From: Luscinia megarhynchos
Lineage: Eukaryota; Chordata; Aves; Passeriformes; Turdidae
Assembly (NCBI GenBank): GCA_034336665.1
Contig: JAPFBE010000013.1
Location: forward strand, 21,059,056 to 21,123,055
Direction: 5' to 3'
Length of the DNA: 64,000 bases
In this document: in pieces, positions 11,804 through 23,662 of the stretch
Numbering within the stretch: position 1 is the stretch's first letter
Layout: each line of letters opens with the position of its first letter
The notes under the pieces: generated by a model
Told to the model about the DNA's origin: nothing
What the model saw: only the letters and a program-made list of their open reading frames with translations
The model's database searches: none
Translations under genes and position numbers: made by a program

Positions 11804-12880
11804 TCAACTGCAGTCAAATCTCTTTTTAATGCCAATAGTTTCGCTCACATATATTTAGCAGTCCATCATGGGATCATCAGCTTCTTTTTTAATTAATTAC
11901 TTATTAATAGATGTAAAATATGAACGGACAGCAAGCCTGGATTTTTCCTGCTTCATCAATTTCAGCACTCAAAGGAAGCACCTCGTTCACAGCTACCAGG
12001 AACCAACGAGGACATGTAATGAATGAAACCTGAAACCCAAGATCCCCTCAGCACCTTTGTATCCCCATAATTTGGGGCAAATCCTCTCCTCTGCCCAGGA
12101 AAGGAAGACTAGCTGGATTGAAAGAGATGGAAAAAGTGTAAAGCCTCACAGGCAACCTTCAAATTTCCTGTGAAGTGCATTAGGCACACAGTTGTCACCA
12201 GCAGAAATGGGAAATGCAAGTTAAGTATCTGCAGAGAGGTGGAAACAGCCTGTGGGACTGCAGGAAGAGGTGTGCCTCCTCTCTTTTGAGGACCTCATGC
12301 ATCTCACAAGACCAGCTTGCCTGGCTGAAAGACAACTGGATCTCACTGGAAAATACCACAGAAACAGAAAGGACTGCAACACCATGAACCCCTCAACTTC
12401 CAGCACTCGGGACTGGGGGTGGGGAGGTTTCTCAGAGCATACATGGCTGTCACTGACAATAAAGTCAGTCACGTTTTCAAAGCACTGGGGATGGAATTCA
12501 AATGTGCCCCATTATGCCTTGAGATGCATTCCCTGGGTACAAAAGGTGCGTGGGTTACGCTCAGCTCGCGTGCTCCTTCGCTGAGACTGAAAGGCAGTGC
12601 CAAGTGCAGACTGAGAAGGAAGGAACTGTGTAGCACATGGGGCCATAATTCCTCCTGCAGAGCCTGATCATGGGCTCCCCCAGAGTCCTGGAGTGCCACG
12701 GCAGCTCTAACCTCATGCTAGTTTTCTCCACCCTGGGGCTGCTGCTCAGCTCTAGGAGACCCCACTGGCATTTCCCAGTGCCCAGGCTGCATCTCAGGCA
12801 TGGCTGCTTGAGAGGCTGAGAGAGAAGAGGCAGTCCTGCACAGTGCTTGCAGGCAGCCATGCCCCCCACACTATGCTCAA
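11804..12880. other. Unique DNA with a mildly GC-rich middle
   Basis: The part 12,220-12,880 is GC-richer than its flanks and has overlapping 76-110-codon frames on both strands. They disagree in strand and frame, and none shows a domain or a convincing pair of splice sites. No exon is called. Confidence 0.45.
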
Positions 12881-13000
12881 GGAGCAATTATTATCATTAA
12901 AAATAAATCATCCTCCCTGTCGATTGACTGTACTTATTGGCCATTGCTGCCATCTAGCCAGATGCATCTCCAGCATTCGCAGAAGCTCTGAGCCTGTTTA
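12881..13000. promoter_or_regulatory. Conserved-looking block with CTCF-like site
   Basis: At 12,946-12,960 the + strand reads GCTGCCATCTAGCCA. On the minus strand this is TGGCTAGATGGCAGC, which matches the CTCF core consensus CCASYAGRKGGCRSY at about 12 of 15 positions, with the mismatches at the first three bases. The surrounding AT-rich words (ATTATTATCATTAAAAATAAATCA and a CpG at 12,921) look like a conserved element. Binding is inferred from the motif only. Confidence 0.35.
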
Positions 13001-14555
13001 TTTTCTCACTGCTGCTCAGCCTGGAGCAGGGATAAATGCATCCCTTATTACTCACTGCCTCTGTGGAGACATTTGTAAATTTTCACAGGGTTTTCCTTTT
13101 TTTCCAACAGGTGACAAAATACTCTATAACTACAGGTGCTCTAGGACACAAACAGGAAAATGGAGATCAGATGCAGCTGTAGTTGGAGTAAGGGAAAAAT
13201 CAAGATAAAGGCAGCAGATGAAAGAATGCTAAAACAAGCAAAGAAATGATTGAGAAATGGTAGTTAGCTATTTCTGTTGCCAACTTAGTCTTGCAAGGTA
13301 GCTCTAACACAATAATCTAATTTTGTCTATTTCGTTATTGTGCCAAGTTTTTGCAGGTGCTACCAGGGGAAGTTTGTTGAAAAAAAGTTTTTTTAACATT
13401 ATTGGAAAAGGATGAAGAAATTGTCAACTCAAGCTAGCACTGAAGGATGTGCTGGAGGCGACAGCTAAGGAGAAGTGGCTGGTGTTACTGGACTTGCAAA
13501 GTAGGAATGATAAGGAAGTGGTTTCAGAGAGCTTCTGATTAAGATATATTTGTCTAAGAATTTGGCCACAAATTTCAGTCAGGAAAATGTTCATATGGGG
13601 GATTACTTTGCCTTCATCCCTTCATCTCCTTTTGGTATATATGGCATAAAATAGGTTGAAAAAAATAGTGTTCTAAAGAAAACTTAGAAAACTGAAAGAT
13701 TCAGACAGAGTCATGGCCTGATTTCTGTCCACAATTCAGCTCTAAAAGCCAATGCAAACTTTCAGACACTGTGGCCTTTCACTTCTCTAGATAGCCTGGC
13801 TTCAGAGCCATATCCAGCAACATAATAAGCAAGAGGTGAAGCACAATTGATAAAGAAAAACATGGCTCTACCATAAAATACAGTGATTACTCTCTAGCCA
13901 ACCAAACAAAAAGGGGAAGGAGGACATCAGTAAACATCTGCGAATTCCAATTTATTTTACTGTACTTCCTATTCCACCAGAAAAACAAATAAAATGTTGC
14001 ATTTTGCATTCCTGGTTTTCTTAATTCTGAAAAGGGAGGTTTCATGGATAATCCAGAGTAATATTCAACTGTGAATCCAATTTATGCAGTGGGATAGGAT
14101 TAAAAAAGGAACAGAAGGTCTGGATTCTGAACCTGCTGTAACAGTTTTCATTTGAATAGAACCCAAGTCCTGAAATGGCTTGTTTTCCACTTCTGGTTTG
14201 GAGCTGGTTGAAATACTGCCACAGTAGCACTTCCTGTAATATTTTAGTCCAAGATCCTCATTATTTGGAACTGAACTCTAAAGATTTTGGCACCATGAAA
14301 TCCAAACAAAACTCTGTTCCTGACTCAACTGGCCCAGGAGTCAACCCAAGCTTAATCTGGTTCTGGGTCCAAATCCAGCTTCAGCCCATTTCCATTGTTA
14401 TATAGATAATGCCATAATACCACCTCTAGCCTCAGGATTTATGATGCCTCCTCACAGGATGCATATTTGTGTGTAAATACATAAATCACATCAGATAAAC
14501 AAAGCAGACATGCCAGAAAACAGGAGGGGAGGGAAGAGGAGAAATACCTACCAAG
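13001..14555. other. Unique non-coding DNA
   Basis: No gene or repeat was recognised. Sequence is AT-rich and free of long simple repeats. Confidence 0.5.
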
Positions 14556-14870
14556 CAGTTTGTCTCTAAAGTGTTGCCAGTTGTGAAGGGACTCGTCGGG
14601 CTAATATCCCCTCACTCAGACTCTTACAAACACGCTAAGAGCGTGACGGCTGGCAGGCAGTGCATTTAAGTGCTGCTACTTAGGCCCCAAAATATTGACA
14701 GAGTGCCAGACTCTGAGAAACTATTGATGTATGCAGCCGGCCGCTGCTCCAGACACCTCTCAGACAGAGTCTTTAAATGTCACAGATTAATGAATTTTCA
14801 TGAAACTGCGAATGAGAGAAAGAATTAAAAAAAAAAAAAATATAAAAATATATCCCATAGCACCGACATG
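14556..14870. promoter_or_regulatory. Candidate conserved non-coding element
   Basis: This block keeps several isolated CpGs (near 14,596, 14,632, 14,642, 14,647 and 14,738) in otherwise CpG-poor DNA, includes the CCGGCCG word near 14,740, a TTAATGAATTTTCATGAAA homeodomain-type region near 14,790, and ends in an A14 run followed by TATAAAAATATAT. The mix of preserved CpG and AT-rich factor-like words is typical of developmental enhancers. No frame or splice site supports an exon. Called on texture only. Confidence 0.3.
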
Positions 14871-15896
14871 AAAGCATCTTTTATCCCTACACAAAATTCT
14901 GCCCTCAAGCCTCAAGATTCCTAAGAGATTATAACAGACTGTAAATCGGCATGAGATATGGGATGGAGGAGGTTAGACCCTCTGGATCATCCTCAAACAA
15001 AGCCAATATGTGAGATGTTCATTTAAAAAAACCAAAAAAACCCGAAAGTCAAGGACCACTCAGATGTCGGTTTCATTTTAATCTAAACCACAAGTTACAA
15101 AGCTTAAGGGGGAGAGTTGGTTAAACATTTTTTTTATCTGAGGTAAACATGGTGCCAAACTGCAAAATTTAGCTGTTGACTTTGAACAACCCTAACTTTA
15201 GAGACATTGAGATAGACAGATGTACTTGGATCCTCTCTTAGTATTTGATCTTGCTTAAGAAATTGCCAAAGTTATGATAGAACATTTTTATGCCACCAGA
15301 TAAACCAAGTATGCTGATTATTTCTGTTTTTTTTCATTTATATCAGGAACTCAAATATGTATGCAAGAACTTCAAATATCATTAAAATGTAATAATGCAA
15401 AATGCAGTTGGAGTGTAAATGACAAATCTATGCATAACACATCACTTAAAGAGGAAGGAAGTGAAGGGATGATGCAGATGATGTATGCAGAGGTAAAAAT
15501 GGGTCATTTATACCCAACGACGTTAAAAATACAGTTTCAGTGAGTCCTTCTGCACACAGTCAGTTGTAGGTGGGGCTCCATGAGCCATTTTCTCTCTCTT
15601 TCCCACAGTTAAGGACTCCTGCAAGGCTCTACTGCCCCCACTGCCCCCGGAATGTCCCCTAGCATTTGTCTTCAGCACAGTGACAGCAAGTGGGGTGAGC
15701 ACCAACGCTTGCTGGCTGCCTCCTTCTCCCTCGGAAGGACAGCTGTCTGACACCAGTGACTGGGAAAGGGAAGCTGGTGCCACCACAACAGCCAGGCCTG
15801 CCGCAGGAAAATCTGGGGAAGCTGACAGCACTCTGACAAAGGGAGTGCTCTAAGAGAAGCCAAGCAGCAGGACTCTGCGGTTTCCTATGTGGTTGG
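14871..15896. other. Non-coding DNA with a splice-acceptor-like sequence
   Basis: Most is unique AT-rich DNA. At 15,590-15,608 a pyrimidine tract runs straight into CCCACAG, a textbook acceptor. The 80 codons following it in one frame (15,611-15,850, stop at 15,851) are open, in a GC-richer patch just before a CR1. There is no recognisable protein, no matching donor and two competing minus-strand frames, so no exon is called. It is recorded because transcript data could easily test it. Confidence 0.35.
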
Positions 15897-16340
15897 AACA
15901 AGTCAAGGGCCATGAAGGTTATCAGAGGGCTGGAGCACCTCTGTGACGGCAGACTGAGATAGCTGGGGTTGTTCAGCCCAGAGAAGAGGAAGCTCTGTGG
16001 AGACCTCAAAGCAGCCTTCTGGTACCTAAATGGGGCTGACAAAAAATGGTGAGAGACTTTTTAAAAGGGCATAAAGTAAAAGGGCAAAGGGTAATAGCCT
16101 TAAACTGAGAGAGCATAGATTTAAATTGGATATGAGGAAGAATTCTCTATGATGAGGCTGGTAAGGCAGTGGCACAGGTTGCCCAGAGATATCATGGATA
16201 GTCCATCCCTGAAAGCATTCAAAACTAGCTGGATGGGGCTTTGAGCAACTTGGTCAAGTAGAAGATGGTGTTGGCAGAAGTGTTGGAATTAGGTGACCTA
16301 AACATCCCTTCAAACCCAAACCATTCTATGATTCTATGAT
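15897..16340 (+). mobile_element. CR1 LINE 3' end with decayed ORF2 C-terminus
   Basis: The segment matches the last ~440 bases of an avian CR1 on the + strand. It starts near GGGCCATGAAGGTTATCAGAG, contains GGTTGTTCAGCCCAGAGAAG, AGGTTGCCCAGAGAT and GATGGGGCTTTGAGCAAC, and ends CCAAACCATTCTATG with two ATTCTATG octamers (16,323-16,340). Conceptual pieces of the ORF2 C-terminus are visible: a FSPEKRKLCGDL stretch, then in another frame QWHRLPRDIMDSPSLKAF followed by a stop. The frame change and substitutions make this a dead copy. The 5' end is truncated. Two perfect terminal octamers suggest it is younger than the minus-strand CR1 near 9.3 kb. Confidence 0.95.
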
Positions 16341-18895
16341 TATTGCTGCAGAAAAGTCAATATTCTTCACTGAAAACTGTACTCCTAAGTTGCCTCTCTC
16401 TCTGGTCACACGAGACTTTGCTTACCACAGCACCTATAAAATCTTACCAAAAGAACAGGGACTTACATGTTTTCACAGAAACTCATCAGTCAGAACAACT
16501 GCAAGGGCCCTGATGGCAACCTCCAACTCCTCATGACAGAGCAGTCTTCGGTGTTCCAAAGCCAATACAATTCTGTAGGTTGGCAGATCTGGCAATTAAC
16601 TGTATCAGGGACTACAACAGCCATTTGTGTCACCACTCAAAGCATGTCCTCCCTCCCACCACAGGTCCCATGACCACCAGGGCTGCGGCAGGGTCTCCAA
16701 CATCTTAATCCATTACCTGCAGCTCTACAAATGATCTGGATGAAGGAGCAAGCAGCCATCCTTTGGTAACAGCCAGGGAAGGAGAAGACAGAGCACATGT
16801 GTGTGTAGGAGGGCATGACACAAATGACTTATTAAGCACAGGAAAAGGCAAAAAGTCAAAGCCTTTCTATTCTGAGAACAATTTCTATACAAACAAAGCA
16901 AAATAAAATCAATACAGATTTTCACACAGAGAATTAAACTTACTTTAAAACAGTCGTTACGTTTTCTTCAGGACTTTTAAAGGGCCTAACACTACTGCCT
17001 ATTCTGGCCTGTTACTTTTCCTCATATAACCCTTTTCCTTTCTCCTTTCTTCCCTTCTCTTTTTAAAAAATAGTAACTGAGGAACTATAACGAAACACTA
17101 ACTCAGCATTTCACTCAGTCCAGTACCACATCTTCAGCAAAGGCCAGCACTGATTAAACTGAAAGATGTAAAAAAGCATTTTCCTTTTGCAAAAGCCTTC
17201 ATGTACCTCAGCAGAGATCAGCCTCAATCTGGAGACTAGAGCTGAGTGTTGGTTGGGATGATGCCTGAAGCACACAGAGAAGCCCAAGTGCCCGAGCTAT
17301 GAAGTTGCTATGAACTTATGCAAAGCCCTGCCTTCTTTTACAAACATTAGAATACATAATAAGGCTTGTCCCTGTGTCCCTTTGCATATCAACATATGAA
17401 CAGCTATTCCAGTTCCACAAACTCTGCACCATGTCAAAGACTGGGATAGCAGAGGTGCGCAAAAATTTAGAAGAATTAAAGGCATTAATGATTGTACAAA
17501 ATTTATCACAGAATATAAAAAAGCAGAATGCAATATGCACAGAAAACAGCGGCTGCAAAGTAGTGAATAGAAACAAATGTGTTACAAAATTAAAATTATT
17601 AGGTCTTAAGGAGCCCTTGGAAGTTCCTAAGTTGAACAACCCTCACCAGGTTTAGGACAGTACCAAAAGCCAACGTCCTTTGTCTCATCCAGCCTCTTTG
17701 ATTGTCACCATAAACTTTCCAACAATTATTTAATTTCTGGTAGTAATTTCCAATTGTCTGTCTTCTGTCTTTTTCTTTCCTTTCCTCTGTGTGCATGCCT
17801 GTGCATACATCACAGATCACAACCAGCTTACACCCCCTCTTGTTAAAAGTCCCACCTCTTCTGCTGACTTACTGCACTCTTAATGAAAAGGGCAGGAGGA
17901 AGCTGCCAGGATTCATTCCTCCCCCTCTCTCCTCCTCTCTCCCTCCCTTTTTTCAAATGGCACAAATGTCAAACTTTCTAAAAGGATGTTTGGCATAGCT
18001 GAGTTCAGTCATGTAACGTACAAAGTCGGTATGATCAAAAGGTTGCAGGGCTGCCCACTGCTAAAGAAGAGAGGGGAAAAAAGGAAACGGGGATCTTTTC
18101 TAAAGTGTGAAAGAATGCATGAGACAACTGTTGCCACTGGAAACACCATGTCTATTAGCAGCAGCGGTGGGTCTGAAACAAAACAACCTAGGTCCAGAGA
18201 CCAGATTCCCTGAAAAATAGGGCTGTTCTGATACAATTTTCTGCCCATGAAGAAACAGGGATAGACACAACTATGGAACTGAAGACTTTTTTCTTTCTTC
18301 ATGCTTTGCATCATTCTATAGAAAATAACTGAATCTATGTGGAAATTACAGCAGTTAGTTTTGTAGTCAAAGCTGCTGAAACTAATCAGATGGAACACAG
18401 ATTCACCTACCAAAAATACATTGTCTCTCTGGTATTTTTGTACTGCTACCTTTCACCACAGTATTTTCATTCTTATTCTATTCACTGCTGAAAAGGAGAG
18501 CAAATTATTGCTTCCTTCTACATATCTAAGATTGTTATGATTTCGAAAGGCAACTGGTTTGCAATTGTAGAGCACTTCACAATTGCACACTCGCATCTTC
18601 CTCTGTCTTTCTGATGCAACTTTTCTGGTTTTATTCATCTGTTTATTTGCTCTACTTTGCTGAGCCCTCGTGAAAATGTTTGTATCTCCTTACTCAACAT
18701 CAGCATGTCACTGGCTCCTGCAAAACTTCTGCATCCCAGTGGAAGGAAAATTGGTGGTCAGAATACTCAGCATGAAGAATCTCTCCATGAGCTCAGACAG
18801 AGTTTCCTTGCAAGAAGATAACCCCAAAAATGTAGATGAAAAAGCTCATTGTCAATATCCATTTAATAGAAAAATCTTAATTATAGATAGCTTTC
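16341..18895. other. Unique non-coding DNA
   Basis: No gene was recognised. A pyrimidine-rich tract lies at 17,917-17,957. The 93-codon frame at 17,374-17,655 and the 134-codon minus frame at 18,009-18,413 have no domain and no family resemblance; they are treated as chance frames. Confidence 0.5.
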
Positions 18896-19130
18896 AGTCC
18901 CAGAACAGTAGATGGGAACTTGAGATTAATTCCCCCTATGACGAAATATGTGAACAATAACCAGAATTTGTAATCAATACCCAGAAGAGAGAGCATCCAA
19001 ATTGTAATGGGGATTTGGGATTCGTTCCCAGAGGATGAAATATATGATTTGGAACAGGTAGACTGGGATTAATTTTTGATTATGAAATATTTGAACAGCA
19101 ATTTTCAACTTTTAATGAAGAGAGGATGTG
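18896..19130 (+). repeat. Degenerate ~47-bp tandem repeat, about four units
   Basis: A word GAAATATxTGA recurs at 18,943, 19,037 and 19,084. The spacings are 94 and 47 bases, so the period is about 47, with a more worn unit between the first two (18,957-19,003). Each unit also carries a GGGATT/TGAGATT block and, in two of them, an AGAACAG/GGAACAG block. A fifth partial unit with GAGGATG is at 19,122. The units are perhaps 65-75% alike with small indels. It is an old minisatellite or remnant of a repeat with internal tandem structure; the parent family is not recognised. Confidence 0.55.
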
Positions 19131-20040
19131 GACACCACAATTAATATAATTTCTAAGTCTCTCCATCATATTTCAGGAGACAGATGATAGATCACAAACA
19201 GCTGTTCAGGTCATACACAAGTTAATGTGGGAGTGCCACCTAAAGGAAAGTGCACTAGGATGAGACTCTAGAGAAAAACAGGCAAAGACTACAATGACAC
19301 TTTCCCCATTTCTAATAAAATTTGCTTATTGCAAAGTCTGCATTAGAAGTAATTATTCCATGTTTGCTGACTTTTATGGATAATTTTAAGTCAGAAAACA
19401 TCAGTATGGCTTTCTCTTACACAGGGAAAAAATATAAAGGTGTTCACAGGAGAAATAATTCTCACTCTGAAGGAAAATTTCAAAATAGGAGTGTACAAGG
19501 TAAAATATATAGAACCTCACCATGTCCTGGGGGGAGAATACAACCCAAATTTCTAAAGTCCCTTAGAATATAATAAACAGCTAATTATTTGCCTAGAATG
19601 AAGATAATGAGTGAGCTGTGAATCTTACCCTTTTCTGTTAGTTTCCACAAAATAATTTTCTTTATGTTTTCCTCACAGGCCAATGAGTAATTTTAATGAT
19701 TATGAGTTGCATCTGTAGCCAGGTAAGACAAGACAAATTTTGTCTATCTGCATATCTTACCATTTATGAAGGACTGTAACAAAGTGATATTTCAGGACAC
19801 AGGTTTATTGTCACAGAGGTAAGATAACCTAGCCTCTATGTCCAGTGTTCAGTACTACTCAGTTGGAAGGAAAGTATCCAGAAGGAAAATGTCTTGCCCT
19901 GAAACAACTAAATGGCAGTTGCTTCAGAAGCAGAAATAAAGATGAGATGAACCAAAATTCTGTTTTAGCTTGACACATAACTCATTCCTAATTTATCTTT
20001 CAACCTTATAAAGTATTTTAAAAGAGGCTCTGAATTTATG

Positions 20041-20066
20041 AAATGGAAGATTTACGTCTTCCATTT
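20041..20066. repeat. Perfect 10-bp inverted repeat, 6-base loop
   Basis: AAATGGAAGA at 20,041-20,050 is the exact reverse complement of TCTTCCATTT at 20,057-20,066, with loop TTTACG. The stem can extend by a G-T wobble and two more pairs. It lies in unique DNA with no microRNA resemblance; the stem is far too short for a pre-miRNA. Confidence 0.9.
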
Positions 20067-21066
20067 TATGCCTGCTATGGTAAACTTCTGGGTCTTTCAC
20101 TAAAAGAGATGAAACAACTCTGGGAGTCTATGGGCCCACTCCTTCCCTTTCCTCTTAAACCCTCAGACCCACATCTACCTAAGGATCATTTCCTAAGCCT
20201 CCAAAATTATATATAAGTTTGCTGTCTCTGCCAGACCCTATTAATCATAAACTTCTTCTCATTTCATTTCAGTATTAAACTCATCTTGTTCAAATCTCTA
20301 ATTTTCCACACTGACAGAGAAGTTCTCTATACATCATTCAGTTCTATTTCCTAGATATGTTCAGAATTACAAAATTCATTCAAGCCCATCTGATCTCTTC
20401 TCACTAAACCTTCTGCCTTGCACTGACTGACAGAGAAGAATTAGCCTTCCTCCTGTCAGGTATACATATTTTCCCCACAAAAGTATGTGAAAACATCCAA
20501 ATACAGACAATGACTCAGCCTGCCCTTGTACTTTCCTGTGTCTTTCCTGTACAGAACAGTCAATTTACAGAGCAGCAAGTCCCACTGACATAATATCAGA
20601 CAGACTACTAATATTTTTAAAGTAAAAGCAGCTGCAGCTGCATGGCAGGGTACCACACACTGAAAGCAGCAGTAGGGATGAAGGGCTACTATCAGAACCC
20701 CCCATTCTAGTGGAGGCAGGAAATCTCACAATGAAGTCATGCTACAGAGTGACACTGCTGAGCCTAATACATCACAGGTCATTTTAAGTCGTTAAAAAGT
20801 AAAATTTGCCAAACAAAATTTGCCTCAGTGATCCTATCTAATATTAAACTCAGGTGTAGATCTTAGGGTTGGGAAGAAAAAGCATGTCAGATATCTTCTT
20901 CTCTTTCCCTGCCGCAGCAATGTCATCTATCTAATTTCTAACCCAGTGCCACAGCTTCTCTCCAGCTTTACAAAGACACTGCAGCAGTATGCCAGCAAAA
21001 CAAATGATGGTCTTGCTCTGTAGCAAACAGGAGTTGGGACTAGAAGAACACTCAAGCATCTCTCTG

Positions 21067-21126
21067 TGTTTTTTTTTTGTTTGGGTTTTTGGTTTTTTTT
21101 GTTTTATTAATTTTTTTTTTTTTTGG
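21067..21126. repeat. T-rich / G-interrupted low-complexity tract
   Basis: Runs of eight or more T alternate with G or GG, ending in a T14 run at about 21,111-21,124. It is a simple sequence, a possible relic of a reverse-oriented A-rich tail, but no retroposon body is recognisable beside it. Confidence 0.8.
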
Positions 21127-23239
21127 TTAAACGAGACATTCAGCAGAATCGATTATGCCTTCCCCACAAGATACATGCAAACAGTAAGTTTGGTGCTTGA
21201 GAGCTGAGACCAGCCCCTGCTCTGCCCTAGGGCCAGGTATCATTGCTCTGTGAGGCTCTGGGTCGCAACAGTGAGTTGCAACCCACACCATTACTGGGGA
21301 CCTGCAGAGCCCTCCATTCACACGTCACACACAGGCTACAGTGGCCCTTCTGGAGAGTTTATCAGAGCAGCTATGGCAGGCAACTCAGAGCCAGATGGGC
21401 TCCATGAGGACACAGTGTTAGATTAGTCACCTCACCAATTTCTGCCTCAGTATCCCCAAGCGTGAATTAGTTTTTGGCACCTACAAGTTAAGAGGGAGGC
21501 AGCTTTACAAGAACTGTATGTTAGACAGACAGATCAATATTTCATTTTAAAGAACAGTTTCTATTCTACTATACTTTTGCTGACTTGAAAGAAAACAGAC
21601 TGTTGCAGTATTTTTTGACTAAAAACCTGTAGAAGAAATTGTTACAGTCTTTTACAACCAGAATCTGGAAGGGTGTCCCATTGTAATATTTTCTAAGAGA
21701 AGTTGTGTGTGCAGTATGTATGTGCATATGGTGTTTATGAATTGTTTTTTAACTTTAGATATTTTATTCATTTTTCCACATGGTACAAGTAGAACACACA
21801 TCTTTGTTGGACAGACACCAACACAGTAACATAACTTTAGATTTCAAGCACTCAAGACTCAGTGGGACAATGGGCTACTCTATCTTCATGCCAGGACATC
21901 ACGTCCTGGAATTAGGATGCATGCCATCAGGCAGTTCATATCTCACTGGAGATACTCAGCCCTCAATACATCCAGTTATACTAAATGAAGGAAACTGTAA
22001 CCACTTCCAGTTATTTCATACAGAGATAAGGACCATGAGAACTTTGTGTCTTGGCATACAATATCCTATTTTGATTTCACTGTACTGTGGGATCTGCTGT
22101 TATCCACAGTTGGTGGACTTTTTTTTCTTATTTGGACCATGCATACAGCCAGCATAGTAACTTCAGTCATAACAAGTTTCAGAATCCCTAAAGCAAAGGG
22201 AAGGGGGTAAGGAATGCCACAAAAAGACTTGGTTAGAGCTTCTCAGGACAGCAGCAGAAAGAGCACAGGTGCTACTGATACCTGTAAACCCTACCCTTAG
22301 AGCCAGCAACGTAGAGTACAAAATTCACTTTTGTTTGCAATGTGTGCATATGTGTAAGCTGCTCTTGCAGACTCATGTGGAACACTGAAAGCTTATTATC
22401 CAGGAAAACTACCTATCCAGACTCATTAGTGCTTAAAGTCAGATGAAATTCAAGTGTGAACAGCTTACCTCCAGAGCAGAAAGTCTGCCCTGCTACTGCA
22501 GACTGCCATGTCTGATAACTATATAAATGGTTGTTTGTTTAATTTCAAAGCTCTTGTTTCCCTTAAGCTGTACCATGGTCTCAGGAATCACAAGATGGTG
22601 ACATTTAAGGAGCAGAGGCAATGATTTAATTGCTTTTCCAGGGAAAAAGCTAGGTTTCAAAAACAAAACAAAGTTTCCTTTATAAAGAATCGAAATACTA
22701 ATATTAAAACTGAAAACTTTTTATAATTTAACATTGTAAACCATCATTCTGTTAAATGAAATGTAAGAAGGGGCAAACCAGCTCAGAGAAAATACATAAA
22801 TATTAATTCATTTCCCACTGGTAATTTAACACCTAGCTGGTACCCTCAAGGTCTTGAAAACACCAACTACAAAAATAGTTCTTTCCTACTATCTGGAAAA
22901 AAGATGAAGATAAGGGAAATGAAGCATTTACATAAACTTGAGATGCTTTCAGACAGACAAACTAAAATGCCTGCACTGGGTATCTAAGGCACACAGAGCT
23001 TTTCCATAGTCCTACAGAAAGTTTTTTTCCAGTTCCTAGCTTAAATTTAAGGTTGACAAGCTCTAATGAATGGTTAACCTTACTTTCCTGATAAAAAGCA
23101 AATGCTCCCTGACTTCACTCATTTTCTTGAAACAAGTCCATATGGATGAAATATACGAACTTCTGTCAACGCGACTGCTGCCTGTGAATTATTTAAATGC
23201 TAAAATAAAAAAGGGGGATTTTTATTTTTATTTTATTTT

Positions 23240-23662
23240 CGCACTCCGGTGCAGCAGGTGCCATGACGGCGAAGGGCAGCCCCGCTCTCCCTGGCACAGA
23301 CCCGGGGCAGTGCCGAGCCCTCAGCCCGCACCCACGGCCTCTCCTGCCGCCCCGGCAGCGGCGCAGTTCCAGCGGGGAATAAAGGGAGGTGTGCTGGAGC
23401 CTTGCGGCTCGCAGGTGGCACAGAGCACTTATCTCCGGGCGGATGGCTGCAGCGAGGGCTGGGAGAGCTCAGCCCTGCCCGCCCTGGAGCCGCACACCGC
23501 CCCGCCGGCGGGCCCGGTGCTCCCCTTCCCCCACGGCCGAGCCCCGGCCGTGCCGGGCGCCTCCGCCTCGGCCAGGGCTGCCCGTCCTTGCCCTGCCGGC
23601 CGAGAACGTCCTGACACGCAGCGGGCAGGTAACGCAAGTGTTTTGGAAATGCTCCCTTCCGA
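23240..23662. promoter_or_regulatory. Orphan CpG island 1, candidate promoter / first exon
   Basis: GC content and CpG frequency jump sharply at 23,240 and fall again after 23,662, within AT-rich flanks. The island holds GC-box-like CCCCGCC words and a perfect 12-bp palindrome CCCGCCGGCGGG at 23,501-23,512. On the + strand it ends in GGGCAG|GTAACG (GT at 23,629-23,630), a good splice donor, which would suit a non-coding or partly coding first exon of a gene running to the right. Frames of 206 codons (+, 23,070-23,690) and 162 codons (-, 23,233-23,721) cross the island, but they are Pro/Ala/Arg-rich, as any GC-rich DNA gives, and show no domain. The island is real as composition; promoter activity and direction are inference. 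Confidence 0.6.

Larger units (their letters stand above)
19131..23239. other. Unique non-coding DNA
   Basis: No gene was recognised. A hairpin lies at 20,041 and a T/G-rich tract at 21,067 (separate entries). A weak MIR-like phrase (TCTGCCTCAGTATCCCCA) occurs at 21,442. The 125-codon frame at 21,780-22,157 has no domain. The last ~500 bases are AT-rich and lead directly into a CpG island. Confidence 0.5.

Noticed and set aside
18009..18413. 134-codon minus-strand frame
   Set aside because: Low-complexity hydrophobic and Cys-rich translation with no family resemblance; AT-rich chance frame.
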